Shown here piece after piece: positions 15,231-23,719 of a stretch of DNA of 64,000 nt. The DNA is from Ignavibacteria bacterium (GTDB taxonomy: Bacteria; Bacteroidota; Ignavibacteria; OLB7): the NCBI GenBank assembly GCA_020635205.1, contig JACKAE010000003.1, positions 62,001 through 126,000 on the forward strand, in the 5' to 3' direction. A model generated the notes under the pieces. That model ran no database searches. It was not told the origin of the DNA and was given only the letters and a program-made list of their open reading frames with translations. Within the stretch, counting starts at the first letter, position 1. The number at the start of each line of letters is the position of its first letter. A program made the position numbers and the translations under genes.

Positions 15231-15438
15231 CGAGATGGATGTGCGAAACGAAGTGAGCCGGCAATGCTCCACGTGCCCGGGTAGCGACGCGGTTTTGCGA
15301 ACGGGCTCTGGTCGGGAATACGTGCTTTGCCCTGCTGGCCGACGGGCGTCGGCAATGCAGCCCCGGTTTATTGATCCGAGAGATCGTGGTTGCCCCGGTG
15401 GGTGGGTTGAGGTCTACGAGTCGCGAGAATCTCCGTGA
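15217..15438 (+). CDS. Small cysteine-rich phage protein
   Basis: A 73-residue protein starting at ATG 15217 with GGGAG seven bases upstream, overlapping the MuF-like gene by 14 bases. Four cysteines (CSTC, then single Cys in VLCPAG and RGCPGG) suggest zinc binding. The end runs into the converging minus-strand gene by 25 bases. Function unknown. Confidence 0.5.
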   Translation: MDAGSEMDVRNEVSRQCSTCPGSDAVLRTGSGREYVLCPAGRRASAMQPRFIDPRDRGCPGGWVEVYESRESP

Positions 15439-15695
15439 TCTAACCTGAATTGATTTTCGTACTGGGCAAGCGTTTCACCTTCAAAGAGAATGCCCCGAAA
15501 ATCCCGGTTCCACGCTCCACTACTTGGGTTATATGTCTGTCCGGTAATTCGACTGACGGCGACGTAGTCAACTTCTCCGGTGTTGTGCAAACGAATGCAG
15601 ACAATCCCGTCCTCAAAATATTCTCCGCTGTCCTCGTCGATCATCACAACCCGCATTCCGCGAGGTGGTGTTATGATTTGAATGAAGTTGCCCAT
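15414..15695 (-). CDS. Hypothetical phage protein at end of minus-strand head block
   Basis: A 93-residue, beta-rich protein (MGNFIQIITPPRGMRVVMIDEDSGEYF). No recognised family. It is the last gene of the minus-strand block that begins at 20682, 54 bases after the gpG-like gene. Confidence 0.6.
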   Translation of the reverse strand: MGNFIQIITPPRGMRVVMIDEDSGEYFEDGIVCIRLHNTGEVDYVAVSRITGQTYNPSSGAWNRDFRGILFEGETLAQYENQFRLDHGDSRDS

Positions 15696-15749
15696 GGCAA
15701 TCTCTCTCTGAATTTGTGGAAGTATCTACGGCAATATACAACGGGTGTT

Positions 15750-16277
15750 CTATTGTAGGCGAACCCGCGCTGCCGCCATCTGAGCCAACTCCTCAACCTC
15801 CTTCTCTGACAACCCCATAACATCACGAATCACTCGACTCTTTCCCGCGCCCAGCTCTGAGTGATAGAGGAGCTTCTCGGCTTCCTCTGCTCTCGATGCT
15901 CCGATCACGAGTGTCCCGTCTGGACTCACGCTGATGAGGGTAATGGAGCGGGCCATATTTCCCGTCGCCGTTAGGTTTACTTCGTCCCCATCTTTTGGGT
16001 ACGCGGCACGTTTGAACGCTTTGTATCCACCTTCGATGATTGCCCACAACTTCCCCTGTCGTGTGGTGAATATCGTGAGTTGATCACCGAGGTTCTTTCG
16101 TGCTTTCTGAGTGATGCCGCCGAGAGGCCGAGCGAATGGCTTTTCTGAATATGGCTTGAGTGGTTGGCCGTCGGCACCAAGTCCGGCGCGGGCGTGATCG
16201 CGGATCATTTGCGCGGCTCGCAGACCGATCTCTCGTAGTGCCTCGGGTGGAATGACGAATTCCAGTTTCAGGCTCAC
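15750..16277 (-). CDS. Phage virion morphogenesis protein, Mu gpG-like
   Basis: A 175-residue protein. MIRDHARAGLGADGQPLKPYS and the later LTATGNMARSITLISVSPDGTLVIG and LLYHSELGAGKSR regions follow the virion-morphogenesis (gpG/tail-completion) pattern. It overlaps the portal stop by 4 bases (16274-16277), as expected for coupled head genes. Confidence 0.75.
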   Translation of the reverse strand: MSLKLEFVIPPEALREIGLRAAQMIRDHARAGLGADGQPLKPYSEKPFARPLGGITQKARKNLGDQLTIFTTRQGKLWAIIEGGYKAFKRAAYPKDGDEVNLTATGNMARSITLISVSPDGTLVIGASRAEEAEKLLYHSELGAGKSRVIRDVMGLSEKEVEELAQMAAARVRLQ

Positions 16278-17476
16278 AGGATCATCCCCCCGGCGTTGCT
16301 CCAGTCGAACGCATCTTCCCCTTCTTCTGGTTGAGTGTATTGCAGACGCTCATAAACCTCGGCCTTCTTCACGGGGATCGCCGCCTGTTTCGCGTAGGCA
16401 ATCGTCCGCGCCTCCTTCTCCGGATCTCGGTCTTCAGCAAGCGAGATCTCTAAGTAGTACGGAGCATCGGTTGCGTTCGGCTCAGCGTTGAGCCGGTGAT
16501 CGTGCAAAAGGAGTTGATCGGTTGTGAACTGCTCAGCGGTGACCATACTGTCGTGGTGAATGTCGGCGGTGATCATGCTCTGCACCTGAAGTGCCGCGCG
16601 TGAACCTCCGCTCGCTGGAAGAGATGGTGTGTTTGCTTGCCCGAGAATGGTGATCGCTCGGTCTTGCTCCAGCTCTCGTTTGAAGTCTTTGAACCCTGCC
16701 GCTCCGAGGTAGTCAGCGGTCTTATTGAAAACGAACTCCGTTGCCTTCGACGTTGCCGAATAGTTATGCTCGGCAAGTTGTTTGAGCGCGGTGATTGCGT
16801 TCTCCTTCTCTTCTTGCGTTGCCCACTGCTCGAAGCGTGCTTGGATGATCCCTTTCAGTTTCTTGTTGAAGGCCGCCCATTCCTGAATGTTCTCGTTGAT
16901 GAGGATTTCATGGAAGGCGAGTGTGCGAAGAATCCCACCTCTGTACGTTCGGTCGTCGACGTCGATCAACCAATTTTCTACAGGGTCTTGCTGTAGGGGA
17001 TAGAATCGCTCAAACTCTTGATCTCCTTTGAGGATGGCGACGTCTTCGGCGTTGCGCCCGTTCTTCTCAACCTCGGTCGGTAAATACGACTTGATGATCT
17101 TCGGAGCGGTTCCGTTCGGAGTGCCGGTTATCCACTTCAGTTCAACGGCCATCGCTCCGTATAAGTGACGATCAATGTGCCACCCGAGAACGTCGTTGAT
17201 CACGCGACGGCATCGAGCGGCCGCCTTGTCGGCTCGTTCTTGGTCGGAGGTCTCATATGGCTTCACTGTCCACTTGTATGAACAGACGGCTGCTTTGCGC
17301 GTGAGGATGTGTCCGGCAAGTCTGGTCGACCGCTCGGCCATCGCGTTTAAGATCGCCATCAACGGGCGAACGTCCCGCGCTTGTGGGTCGGCGTTGTCAG
17401 CTCGCTTCAGAGCGTCGGACGCCTGTTTCAGTGTTGGAAATGTCCGCTGCTTCAGCGGCGCGTATTCGTATGCCAT
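16274..17476 (-). CDS. Portal protein, DUF935 (Mu gp29-like)
   Basis: A 400-residue portal that forms the DNA entry ring of the head. The DUF935 plan is clear: LMAILNAMAERSTRLAGHILTRKAAV, then a central FHEILINENIQEWAAFNKKLKGI and the helical region ALKQLAEHNYSATSKATEFVF. The start at MAYEYAPL (17476) follows a GAGAGG ribosome site. It overlaps the small membrane protein gene upstream by 80 bases, which is unusual. Works with the terminase at 17647-19230. Confidence 0.88.
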   Translation of the reverse strand: MAYEYAPLKQRTFPTLKQASDALKRADNADPQARDVRPLMAILNAMAERSTRLAGHILTRKAAVCSYKWTVKPYETSDQERADKAAARCRRVINDVLGWHIDRHLYGAMAVELKWITGTPNGTAPKIIKSYLPTEVEKNGRNAEDVAILKGDQEFERFYPLQQDPVENWLIDVDDRTYRGGILRTLAFHEILINENIQEWAAFNKKLKGIIQARFEQWATQEEKENAITALKQLAEHNYSATSKATEFVFNKTADYLGAAGFKDFKRELEQDRAITILGQANTPSLPASGGSRAALQVQSMITADIHHDSMVTAEQFTTDQLLLHDHRLNAEPNATDAPYYLEISLAEDRDPEKEARTIAYAKQAAIPVKKAEVYERLQYTQPEEGEDAFDWSNAGGMIL

Positions 17477-17645
17477 CGGTTCCCTCTCTCTGTTTCCTTC
17501 TCCTCTTCTCTTCTTCGGCCTCCTCTTCGGCAAGCCTCCAGATGGTGAGCTCGTCACCCCAGCGTTCCAGCAGGTGTATGATGACCAAGAATAGTCCAAT
17601 GATAATCGCGGCGAGAGCGATTGCTGTAGGTGCTGTTTGGCTCAT
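17397..17645 (-). CDS. Small membrane protein between terminase and portal
   Basis: An 82-residue protein with one N-terminal membrane helix (APTAIALAAIIIGLFLVIIHLLE) and a highly charged tail (AEEEAEEEKRRRKQRE). Start ATG is one base after the terminase stop. Its 80-base overlap with the portal gene and its shape recall small holin- or spanin-like proteins, but nothing proves that. Confidence 0.55.
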   Translation of the reverse strand: MSQTAPTAIALAAIIIGLFLVIIHLLERWGDELTIWRLAEEEAEEEKRRRKQREGTDGIRIRAAEAADISNTETGVRRSEAS

Positions 17646-17646
17646 C

Positions 17647-19230
17647 TCAGTACGGTGTGAAACCCTCAATGATCGTTAGGTCACTTGTGCTCGACTCGTC
17701 GTCGTAAACCGGCCAAGCCATGCCGAGCTCGTGCAGTAACTCGAAGGCTGAGATCAGCGCGTCCGGCGCGTCGTCTTTTCTTCCTTTCTTCTTGCCGACA
17801 AACGTGACAATCTGGTCGATTGCTCGCTTCCCTTCAGGCGTGAGCGTGACTCCCTCTTTGAAGAGTATGCGGCTTGCCTTCCACGCTCCCTCGACGTTCT
17901 TTGCCAATAGGTCGACGCGGTAGCGGCGGAACTCCACGTGAGGGAACGGGCGTTTGTTCCTTCGGCTCCAGTGGCGAATGTTGTTTGTCCAGGTCGATTC
18001 TTGTCCGACGTTACCGTCGAAGCCGATCACAAAAACTCTCGGGTCTGACCAGATCGCGAGGACGGCATCGAGGAGATCGTCGGAGTCGCTGAACGACTTA
18101 CACCGCACGCCGACAACGTAGTACAACCACGTGGTCGGACTAAAGAGAACGGCGATGATAGCTGTCGTGTCTCCTTGTTCCTTGAGCGAGAGGTTCGGGT
18201 CGACCCATACAACGCCACGTGCATCGACTGGAACCTCGCTCCAGAAGCAAAGCTGAGCACGAGGAAACGTGTTGCCGTCTGGCTTCTTCGGTTCTTGTTG
18301 GCCGTCACCCGCCCACTCGACGTCGTTCGGCATTCGCAGCATTGAGCGCATCTCGTTTTCCGACTTCGCCGGGTATCGCTCTGGCCACCCGCTTCCTCTC
18401 TCGTCTGTCCAGGCTGGCCAGATTGTGACGTTCCATCCGTCGTCGAGCATGCCGAGCTCCTTCTCAGTCTTCAGCGTATGGCCGAGCGTGCCCTCCGCGA
18501 AGATGTTCCCGAGGCCGATGAAGACACAGTCGTCAGTGCCGGAGCTGGTTGTTTCGGTGACAGTGTGGCGGCGGCGTTCGGCGTGCTGTTCCCCGATGGG
18601 TGAGCGGCGGTTCTCCAGATCGTCACCGATGAAGAATTGTGGACGCCCAAACATTTCGCTGAACCCGCGCGCGGAACGCTCTTCAGAGAATGCGCTCACG
18701 TAACAGGTGTGAGGACGTCGACCGGGGAGATGAACGCGGAACATCAACTCATCAGCGTTGTCCTTCATCAACGTGAGGTTGAAGTCGGCAACGATTCGAG
18801 GGTTATCAAAAATGATCTGTTTGATGTGTCGCAAGATGCGCTTCGACTTCAACAGGTCGTCGGAGAGTGTCCCGCCCGTGGTGAGCCGACCGGTAAGGAG
18901 CGCGTGAGCGATCCCCTTCTTTGCGGTGACAGACTTTCCACCTTTGCGGAATGCGTAGAACCAATGAATCCCGGGCGTGCCGATTGCATCGATGATCTCA
19001 CGCGCAAGGTCTCCCGGCTTCGCGTAGCCTTCCGGGTAGAGTTCTGGCGTGATGTAGGTTCCATCCCAGCTCCAATAAGAGTCTATCGCGGCGCGGACTC
19101 TTGCGAGTCTCCGTTCGTCTGTCGACTCTTCTTTTGACCACGGCTCGGCGGGTAAGAGTAAGAGCTCGTGCTCGATCCTGTCGGCTTCGCGTTGCATGAG
19201 AATCGAGAGTGTCGGTCTTGCGTTCCTCAT
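17647..19230 (-). CDS. Terminase large subunit (Mu gp28-like)
   Basis: DNA-packaging motor of 527 residues. The N-terminal ATPase has a deviant Walker A (AFRKGGKSVTAK) and Walker B (QFFIGDDLE). The C-terminal nuclease shows its acidic residues in VWVDPNLSLKEQGDTTA, VIGFDGN and DDAPDALISAF. I chose ATG 19230, which overlaps the small-subunit stop as ATGA; a start 15 bases upstream is possible. Mu-type terminases package by headful from the host-flanked end. Confidence 0.9.
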   Translation of the reverse strand: MRNARPTLSILMQREADRIEHELLLLPAEPWSKEESTDERRLARVRAAIDSYWSWDGTYITPELYPEGYAKPGDLAREIIDAIGTPGIHWFYAFRKGGKSVTAKKGIAHALLTGRLTTGGTLSDDLLKSKRILRHIKQIIFDNPRIVADFNLTLMKDNADELMFRVHLPGRRPHTCYVSAFSEERSARGFSEMFGRPQFFIGDDLENRRSPIGEQHAERRRHTVTETTSSGTDDCVFIGLGNIFAEGTLGHTLKTEKELGMLDDGWNVTIWPAWTDERGSGWPERYPAKSENEMRSMLRMPNDVEWAGDGQQEPKKPDGNTFPRAQLCFWSEVPVDARGVVWVDPNLSLKEQGDTTAIIAVLFSPTTWLYYVVGVRCKSFSDSDDLLDAVLAIWSDPRVFVIGFDGNVGQESTWTNNIRHWSRRNKRPFPHVEFRRYRVDLLAKNVEGAWKASRILFKEGVTLTPEGKRAIDQIVTFVGKKKGRKDDAPDALISAFELLHELGMAWPVYDDESSTSDLTIIEGFTPY

Positions 19231-19745
19231 CGCAACTTGCTCCACTCGTTCTCGGCACTCACATAGAGATCGATCACCTCTTGCTCTGTGGCGTTGGGAA
19301 GGATAGAGCGGACGAGGTGGAAGATGATCGCCGCATTTGCGTTGCCGGTCTTGCCAACGAGTCGCATCGACTGGAGCGTCTCTTCGATCCTGACAACCTT
19401 ATCCATCGCCCAGGCTCGTTCCTTCACGGGCATCTCTGGGGACTCTTCTAATTGTGCAAGTATTCGGTGGGCTTGGTTGGTGAGCATCGTCTCGCGGTCG
19501 GTGGTGGCCATGCGAGAGGAGACGCGGAGCTCATCGCTCACAATCTCTCTGCTTACGACGATCTCACCACGCTCGGCTTTCTCTCGTGCATAGCGTACTT
19601 GAGCCGGTGTGCAACCGAACCGCAGGGCGACGTCGCGGTCGATCTCCTTCGGGCGGTTGATGGCATACTCGGCCACTTCTTGTTGCATGGTTGGCGACAA
19701 CCGCGCGCTCCTCTTTGACCTCTTCTTTCCCCTCTCTTTCTCCAT
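19227..19745 (-). CDS. Terminase small subunit (Mu gp27-like)
   Basis: A 172-residue DNA-recognition subunit. A basic N-terminus (KERGKKRSKRSAR) leads to a helix-turn-helix (AINRPKEIDRDVALRFGCTPAQVRYAREKAE) and a helical C-terminal half for oligomerisation. It is placed directly before the large subunit with a 4-base overlap. Confidence 0.78.
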   Translation of the reverse strand: MEKERGKKRSKRSARLSPTMQQEVAEYAINRPKEIDRDVALRFGCTPAQVRYAREKAERGEIVVSREIVSDELRVSSRMATTDRETMLTNQAHRILAQLEESPEMPVKERAWAMDKVVRIEETLQSMRLVGKTGNANAAIIFHLVRSILPNATEQEVIDLYVSAENEWSKLR

Positions 19746-19880
19746 CTCCTCACTCCTTCTCTTGAAACTCTTTCAAAACCCTTTTAAAAACCCCGCCATC
19801 CGTTAGAAGATTTTTACACGGCTCATTACCCACCTCACACCAAAAACCCCGCCACGGGCATTTATGGAGGTCTGGCGAAC

Positions 19881-20303
19881 TCAGACAGAAAAGGCCGAAA
19901 CTGCCTGAAATGTCGAGGCAACCAGCTCACCTTTCACCGTGTCGAGTTTTACCGGCGGAACACCTGCTCCGAATGGGTATCGTAGAGGAAGTCCAGCTTC
20001 GCGTAAAGCCGCAAAGGCTCGCCACCCCAACGCAATACTATCGGAGATTGCCTGGGCGATGTCCTCGCCTTTCGTCGTTACTGGCCGGGTGATGAAGAAT
20101 AGGGTGATTGTCATAGCAAACGGGTTCGGATCGTTCCGGAACACGAAGTCCCCGGCCTCGGCTGTGATCATGATTCCCGGGGGCTTGATCGGAATGTTCT
20201 CCTGAAAGTCTCCCTTGAAAATCTTCTCTGCTGGAATGCCGATGGTCTCGGCATTCTGTACAAGCACCGCTTGCACTTCGTCCCATCTCTCCTTCAGTGT
20301 CAT
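19881..20303 (-). CDS. Head-tail connector/tail terminator-like phage protein
   Basis: A 140-residue protein starting MTLKERWDEVQAVL. The phrase GIMITAEAGDFVF, the central strand-rich FAMTITLFFITRP and a DIAQAISDSIALGW helix resemble small Mu gp37-type/neck proteins. It follows the DUF1320 gene by 4 bases and leaves a 135-base gap before the terminase small subunit; that gap may hold a 27-codon GTG frame (VGNEPCKNLLTDGG) that I cannot support further. Confidence 0.6.
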   Translation of the reverse strand: MTLKERWDEVQAVLVQNAETIGIPAEKIFKGDFQENIPIKPPGIMITAEAGDFVFRNDPNPFAMTITLFFITRPVTTKGEDIAQAISDSIALGWRAFAALREAGLPLRYPFGAGVPPVKLDTVKGELVASTFQAVSAFSV

Positions 20304-20307
20304 CGGC

Positions 20308-20682
20308 TTACCACGTTGGCATGTTTTCAATTTTCCCGACCGCAGACGATCCGCCGGTCTCGTCGACTCCTGTCCGCTTTGCCGCGTAGAGTGTTAGGGT
20401 ATCGCGAGCCTCTTTCGCTCGGCGCGCCCAAAGTTGAAGTTTCTCTTGCGAGATGTTCGAGGCTCTGCTGAACAATGCGTCGTAGGTGAGCCAACACGCT
20501 GGTTGTTTTGTCCACTCCGGGGCGTCGGCTGGGTTGGCCGGGATTGATATTCCTGTGATCGCTTCGATCACGGTTGCAGCTCCGCGCTCGGCTGCCGCGA
20601 ATGCTCCCGGTTCGTCGGTCACCATCCGCACGTCGTCTTTCCCGACGTGGTCCTCAAGTTCTTGTAATGTGATAAATGGCAT
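20308..20682 (-). CDS. DUF1320 (Mu gp36-like) head-tail joining protein
   Basis: A 124-residue protein. Start at MPFITLQELEDHVG, with the family-like helical region AAAERGAATVIEAITG and the KEARDTLTLYAA helix. It is the first gene of the minus-strand head block and is transcribed away from the palindrome at 20731-20754. Confidence 0.7.
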   Translation of the reverse strand: MPFITLQELEDHVGKDDVRMVTDEPGAFAAAERGAATVIEAITGISIPANPADAPEWTKQPACWLTYDALFSRASNISQEKLQLWARRAKEARDTLTLYAAKRTGVDETGGSSAVGKIENMPTW

Positions 20683-20700
20683 TCTTTCCCCTCGAATTTC

Positions 20701-20784
20701 CTGCAACCTAACGCCACTCCTCACAACTTTTTCTGCACTGGTACAGGTGCAGAAATCGCAGATCATCGAGGCTGTAAGTTGCAG
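20701..20784. promoter_or_regulatory. Late divergent promoter/operator 2
   Basis: A 24-bp near-palindrome at 20731-20754 with half-sites TTCTGCACTGGT and ACAGGTGCAGAA, the second half identical to operator 1. Both arms have GTTGCAG exactly 28 bases from the CAGAA edge (20701-20707 minus strand, 20778-20784 plus strand), preceded by TAG or TAA, giving TAGGTTGC and TAAGTTGC. These resemble the host's TAnnTTTG promoter box. It separates the minus-strand portal/terminase block from the plus-strand capsid block. Confidence 0.75.
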
Positions 20785-20815
20785 ACTTCAATGAGCAACA
20801 CAAACCGATTTTTCT

Positions 20816-20983
20816 ATGACACGAGAACGAATTCAATCAGCCTGCAAGCGCGCCGGACTTCCGGCTGAGGCATTGTCGGTCTTCGTCAAGTATCTCCCTT
20901 CTGTATTGAGTGCAGATGAGGAGATCGAGGCGGAGGTGGCCGCGGCGCAAGCTGAGCCACCGGCAGGAGGTAAGGCAAAGTGA
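20816..20983 (+). CDS. Small hypothetical phage protein before scaffold gene
   Basis: A 55-residue frame from ATG 20816, ending in GTGA that overlaps the next start. Acidic Ala/Glu-rich tail (ADEEIEAEVAAAQAE). First gene of the capsid block; function unknown. Confidence 0.5.
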   Translation: MTRERIQSACKRAGLPAEALSVFVKYLPSVLSADEEIEAEVAAAQAEPPAGGKAK

Positions 20984-21549
20984 AAGGACTAAAGGAACGG
21001 ATCAAGGCAAAGCTGGCCGAGTTAAAGGTGGAGTTCGGCGACAAGGAAACGGACGTCGATACTATGCTTGCAGAGATCGAGGCCGAGACAACGAGGCCGA
21101 CAACGACCACTCCGTCAACATCAACCGGGACCGCGACGGGTATCACTGCCGAGGATTTCGAGCGGATTGTTTCGCAAGCCGTGGATGCAAAGACGCGCGG
21201 CCTATACGAGGAGGCGGAGGCAAATAAGAAAGCTCGCGAGGCTGCTGAGGCTGCTTCGGCTGAGTTGCAGAAGCGGAAGCGTGAAGAGGAGATCGCAAAG
21301 CTCCTCGAAGATGCTGAGGCCGACGGGCGCATCCCATCCGAGAAGAAGGATGAGTGGAAAGCTCGACTCGAAGCCGGGTTTGACGTAGTCAAACCGATTG
21401 TCGACGGACTGGCAAAGAATCCAGCGCTCACGCGCGAGACAAAAAAAGTTGAGACGTCCACCACCGGCAACAGTGGCGGCGGAGTAGCGAGTTACCGTGA
21501 CCTGCGAGCGCAAGCCGCCGCAGAGTTGAAGGGAAACCGAGAGTCGTAA
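20980..21549 (+). CDS. Probable capsid scaffolding protein
   Basis: A 189-residue protein with GTG start overlapping the previous stop. Long charged helix rich in E, A and K (about 65-125, RGLYEEAEANKKAREAAEAA), a Thr-rich linker (TTRPTTTTPSTSTGT) and a basic C-terminus, directly before the capsid gene. Composition and place fit a scaffold. No protease motif was seen, though Mu fuses protease and scaffold in one gene. Confidence 0.65.
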   Translation: MKGLKERIKAKLAELKVEFGDKETDVDTMLAEIEAETTRPTTTTPSTSTGTATGITAEDFERIVSQAVDAKTRGLYEEAEANKKAREAAEAASAELQKRKREEEIAKLLEDAEADGRIPSEKKDEWKARLEAGFDVVKPIVDGLAKNPALTRETKKVETSTTGNSGGGVASYRDLRAQAAAELKGNRES

Positions 21550-21601
21550 GACGAGGATCGTAAGAAGTAGGGGAAGAATTTATTGAGAGTGATGAGGGAT
21601 T

Positions 21602-22561
21602 ATGAAGCTGTATGAATTGAATGGAAACGACGGGCAGTCGCAGAATCAAAACGCTGCATTGCGACAGGTGGCAGTCGCGAAGCTCCGAGCAGTCTGCCCG
21701 CTGCTTGACTATCTGGAGTTTTACGAGGTGAAAGGCTCAAGTGATACGCCGAGGAAGCCGTCGGATGCCTCGGGTGGTTCTACGCGAGCGATCAACTCAA
21801 ACTTCCCGGACAATCAGGTTGATCCGATCTTTGGCAATATCGCACTAAAGATCTGGGGCGACAAGGTGCAGACCGATAAGGCATGGGAGCGACGAGGTGT
21901 CGACATAGATTCCGAGCGTATTTCCGATGTCATTTCGTTTGCCGAAAAGATGGGGTGGGATCTGATGGATCGCTTCATCAATAGTGTTGATGGTGCGACA
22001 ACGTGGGACGGTATTAAACAGCTCGTACCAGTTGCAAATAAAGTCGTGTTTGATACTGCGAACGGCGGGGCTTTCCCGTTAGGGAATGCGACCGCTGAGA
22101 AGAAGCAGCAACAGAAACTTTTGGAGTTAATCCGAAAGGTACTGAACTACGTGGGGCCGGGCTCCGTTGTCGTGATGAACGCCGATGTAATGGCTCGCAT
22201 TGAGTCGACCTTCTGGGAGTACGTCACGAGGCAGGATGTCAAAAGTCCGATTGAAGAGGATGTGCAGATTGTGAAGTTCAGAGGACGCCCAATCGTTGAC
22301 GCTGGGTACAAAAAGGACGGCAATACGCTTGTAATGGGTAATGACGGGACAGTCGGAGCGAGCGACGACTGCTCGTCGATCCTTGTGTTCAAGCCTGGAG
22401 AAAAGGCCGACCTCGCCTGTGGAAGCAATGTCGGATTGGTTGTTGATGACCTTGGCCTACAGGGCGTGCACTACGAGACGCAACTCGAGGCCGACATCGG
22501 TATGGCGCTGTTACGCGACAAGGCCCTCTTTGAGATCGATGGAATTCGCCTCGACGGCTAA
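21602..22561 (+). CDS. Major capsid protein
   Basis: A 319-residue shell protein. The N-terminal arm leads to an HK97-like core: KAWERRGVDIDSERISDVISFAEKMGWDLMDRF helix, GPGSVVVMNADVMARIES, and a C-terminal ADIGMALLRDKALFEIDG strand. Size, position after the scaffold, and the conserved VVMN-type loop support the call. Separate from Mu gpT by sequence as far as I can tell. Confidence 0.8.
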   Translation: MKLYELNGNDGQSQNQNAALRQVAVAKLRAVCPLLDYLEFYEVKGSSDTPRKPSDASGGSTRAINSNFPDNQVDPIFGNIALKIWGDKVQTDKAWERRGVDIDSERISDVISFAEKMGWDLMDRFINSVDGATTWDGIKQLVPVANKVVFDTANGGAFPLGNATAEKKQQQKLLELIRKVLNYVGPGSVVVMNADVMARIESTFWEYVTRQDVKSPIEEDVQIVKFRGRPIVDAGYKKDGNTLVMGNDGTVGASDDCSSILVFKPGEKADLACGSNVGLVVDDLGLQGVHYETQLEADIGMALLRDKALFEIDGIRLDG

Positions 22562-22588
22562 CGTAAGAATAATTTCCGCTGGTAAATA

Positions 22589-22632
22589 GGACGGGTCCGG
22601 GGCAAGGTGAAAGTTGTCACCCGACCCGTCCC
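22589..22632 (+). terminator. Strong hairpin after the capsid gene
   Basis: GGACGGGTC at the 5' side pairs with GACCCGTCC at the 3' side, around a roughly 25-base loop. There is no clear T-run, so it may attenuate rather than end transcription, keeping capsid output above the downstream lysis genes. Confidence 0.5.
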
Positions 22633-22662
22633 CAGCTCAAAACAACTCTGGAGAGAACGAAC

Positions 22663-23124
22663 GTGGATATGATTGCGAATCGCTCCGTGTGGAGCAGGGT
22701 AAGAAGTGCGGCTGAGTGGTTACGCGATGCGGTGGCCGCCGCAGGATCGATGATCGCCATCATCGCGCTGTATATACTTCATTGGCTATGGGAAGGAACG
22801 CTGTGGATCGGTCGGCAGTTGCGCCGCGTTCACACGGCGACCGGTGACATGAAACGGACGCTGATCTCTGTCGGGGTTGTGAGCTCTGCTCTCTTCGCCT
22901 ACATCTATCTGTTTGCTGTAGAGGTCTCGGCACTCGCAGCCGGGCCGCTGTTGGCGTGGGTGGGGATTGTGATGTTCTACGTGGTGGTGAAGTTTGGCCA
23001 CCGTGAAATTGATTTGATTCAGGAACTAAAGGAGGGGAACAGTGCGGTGGTCTACCATTTCCGGAGTTACGCGATTCTTATTGCTCTTTTGCTCGCTGCT
23101 CCTGTGCTTGCCCTCGCCCTCTAA
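22663..23124 (+). CDS. Holin-like membrane protein
   Basis: A 153-residue protein with four probable membrane helices (about 25-45, 66-86, 88-110, 134-153). It uses a GTG start with a GGAGAG ribosome site. It overlaps the endolysin gene by 83 bases and is followed by a spanin-like gene, so a holin role is reasonable from position and topology. Confidence 0.65.
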   Translation: MDMIANRSVWSRVRSAAEWLRDAVAAAGSMIAIIALYILHWLWEGTLWIGRQLRRVHTATGDMKRTLISVGVVSSALFAYIYLFAVEVSALAAGPLLAWVGIVMFYVVVKFGHREIDLIQELKEGNSAVVYHFRSYAILIALLLAAPVLALAL

Positions 23125-23719
23125 CGCTCAGGACTATCCCCCTCACGTTGAGCTGTTGCTGAGCTGGGATGGATTCAGAGAGACGGGGAAGAATCGAGGG
23201 TGGTTGGCTGATAAAGCTAACCGATTTGTCGGCAACCCTAAAGGGTCTCCCTATTGTGCGGCCACGGTTTCACTTGCTCTCGATAGTGCCGAGGTAGAGT
23301 ATCCGACAGTTCGTAGCGGGTTGGCCGCAAACTTCCGGACTCGGGAAAGCGTGAATGCAAAGAACGTGATCTCAGGCAAGGACTCAATCGGGACAGGTTG
23401 GATTGTTGTGTGGCAAAAGGGTCGTTCCATTTACGGCCACGCCGGCGTTGTCGTCGATGTCGTCGACAAACGCCACATCCGAGAGGTTTCGTTTAACACC
23501 TCTTGCGGTGTTGATGGTTCGATTCGTGACGGGGATGGTGGGTGTGTAAAGCTGCGAGCGATTAACCCACTCGACTATTTCGGAATTCGTTGGTTCACGC
23601 CAGTACGCTATCCCCCACCCGAAGACCTGTCGTTCTTTTCGTGGTGGAGAATCTTTTGTGAGTCGTGGCCGAGCCCAGACTCAGCCTATGGAAAATTTGA
23701 TGTACGGGGATTGATATGA
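23042..23719 (+). CDS. Secreted CHAP-like endolysin
   Basis: A 225-residue cell-wall hydrolase. N-terminal signal peptide (FLLLFCSLLLCLPSPSNAQ, about 11-30), then a cysteine-histidine peptidase core with the catalytic Cys in SPYCAATVSLAL and His in YGHAGVVVDV. The GTG start has an AAGGAGG site six bases upstream, which decides the start. The signal peptide implies Sec export, with the neighbouring holin perhaps timing activation. Confidence 0.78.
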   Translation: MRWSTISGVTRFLLLFCSLLLCLPSPSNAQDYPPHVELLLSWDGFRETGKNRGWLADKANRFVGNPKGSPYCAATVSLALDSAEVEYPTVRSGLAANFRTRESVNAKNVISGKDSIGTGWIVVWQKGRSIYGHAGVVVDVVDKRHIREVSFNTSCGVDGSIRDGDGGCVKLRAINPLDYFGIRWFTPVRYPPPEDLSFFSWWRIFCESWPSPDSAYGKFDVRGLI

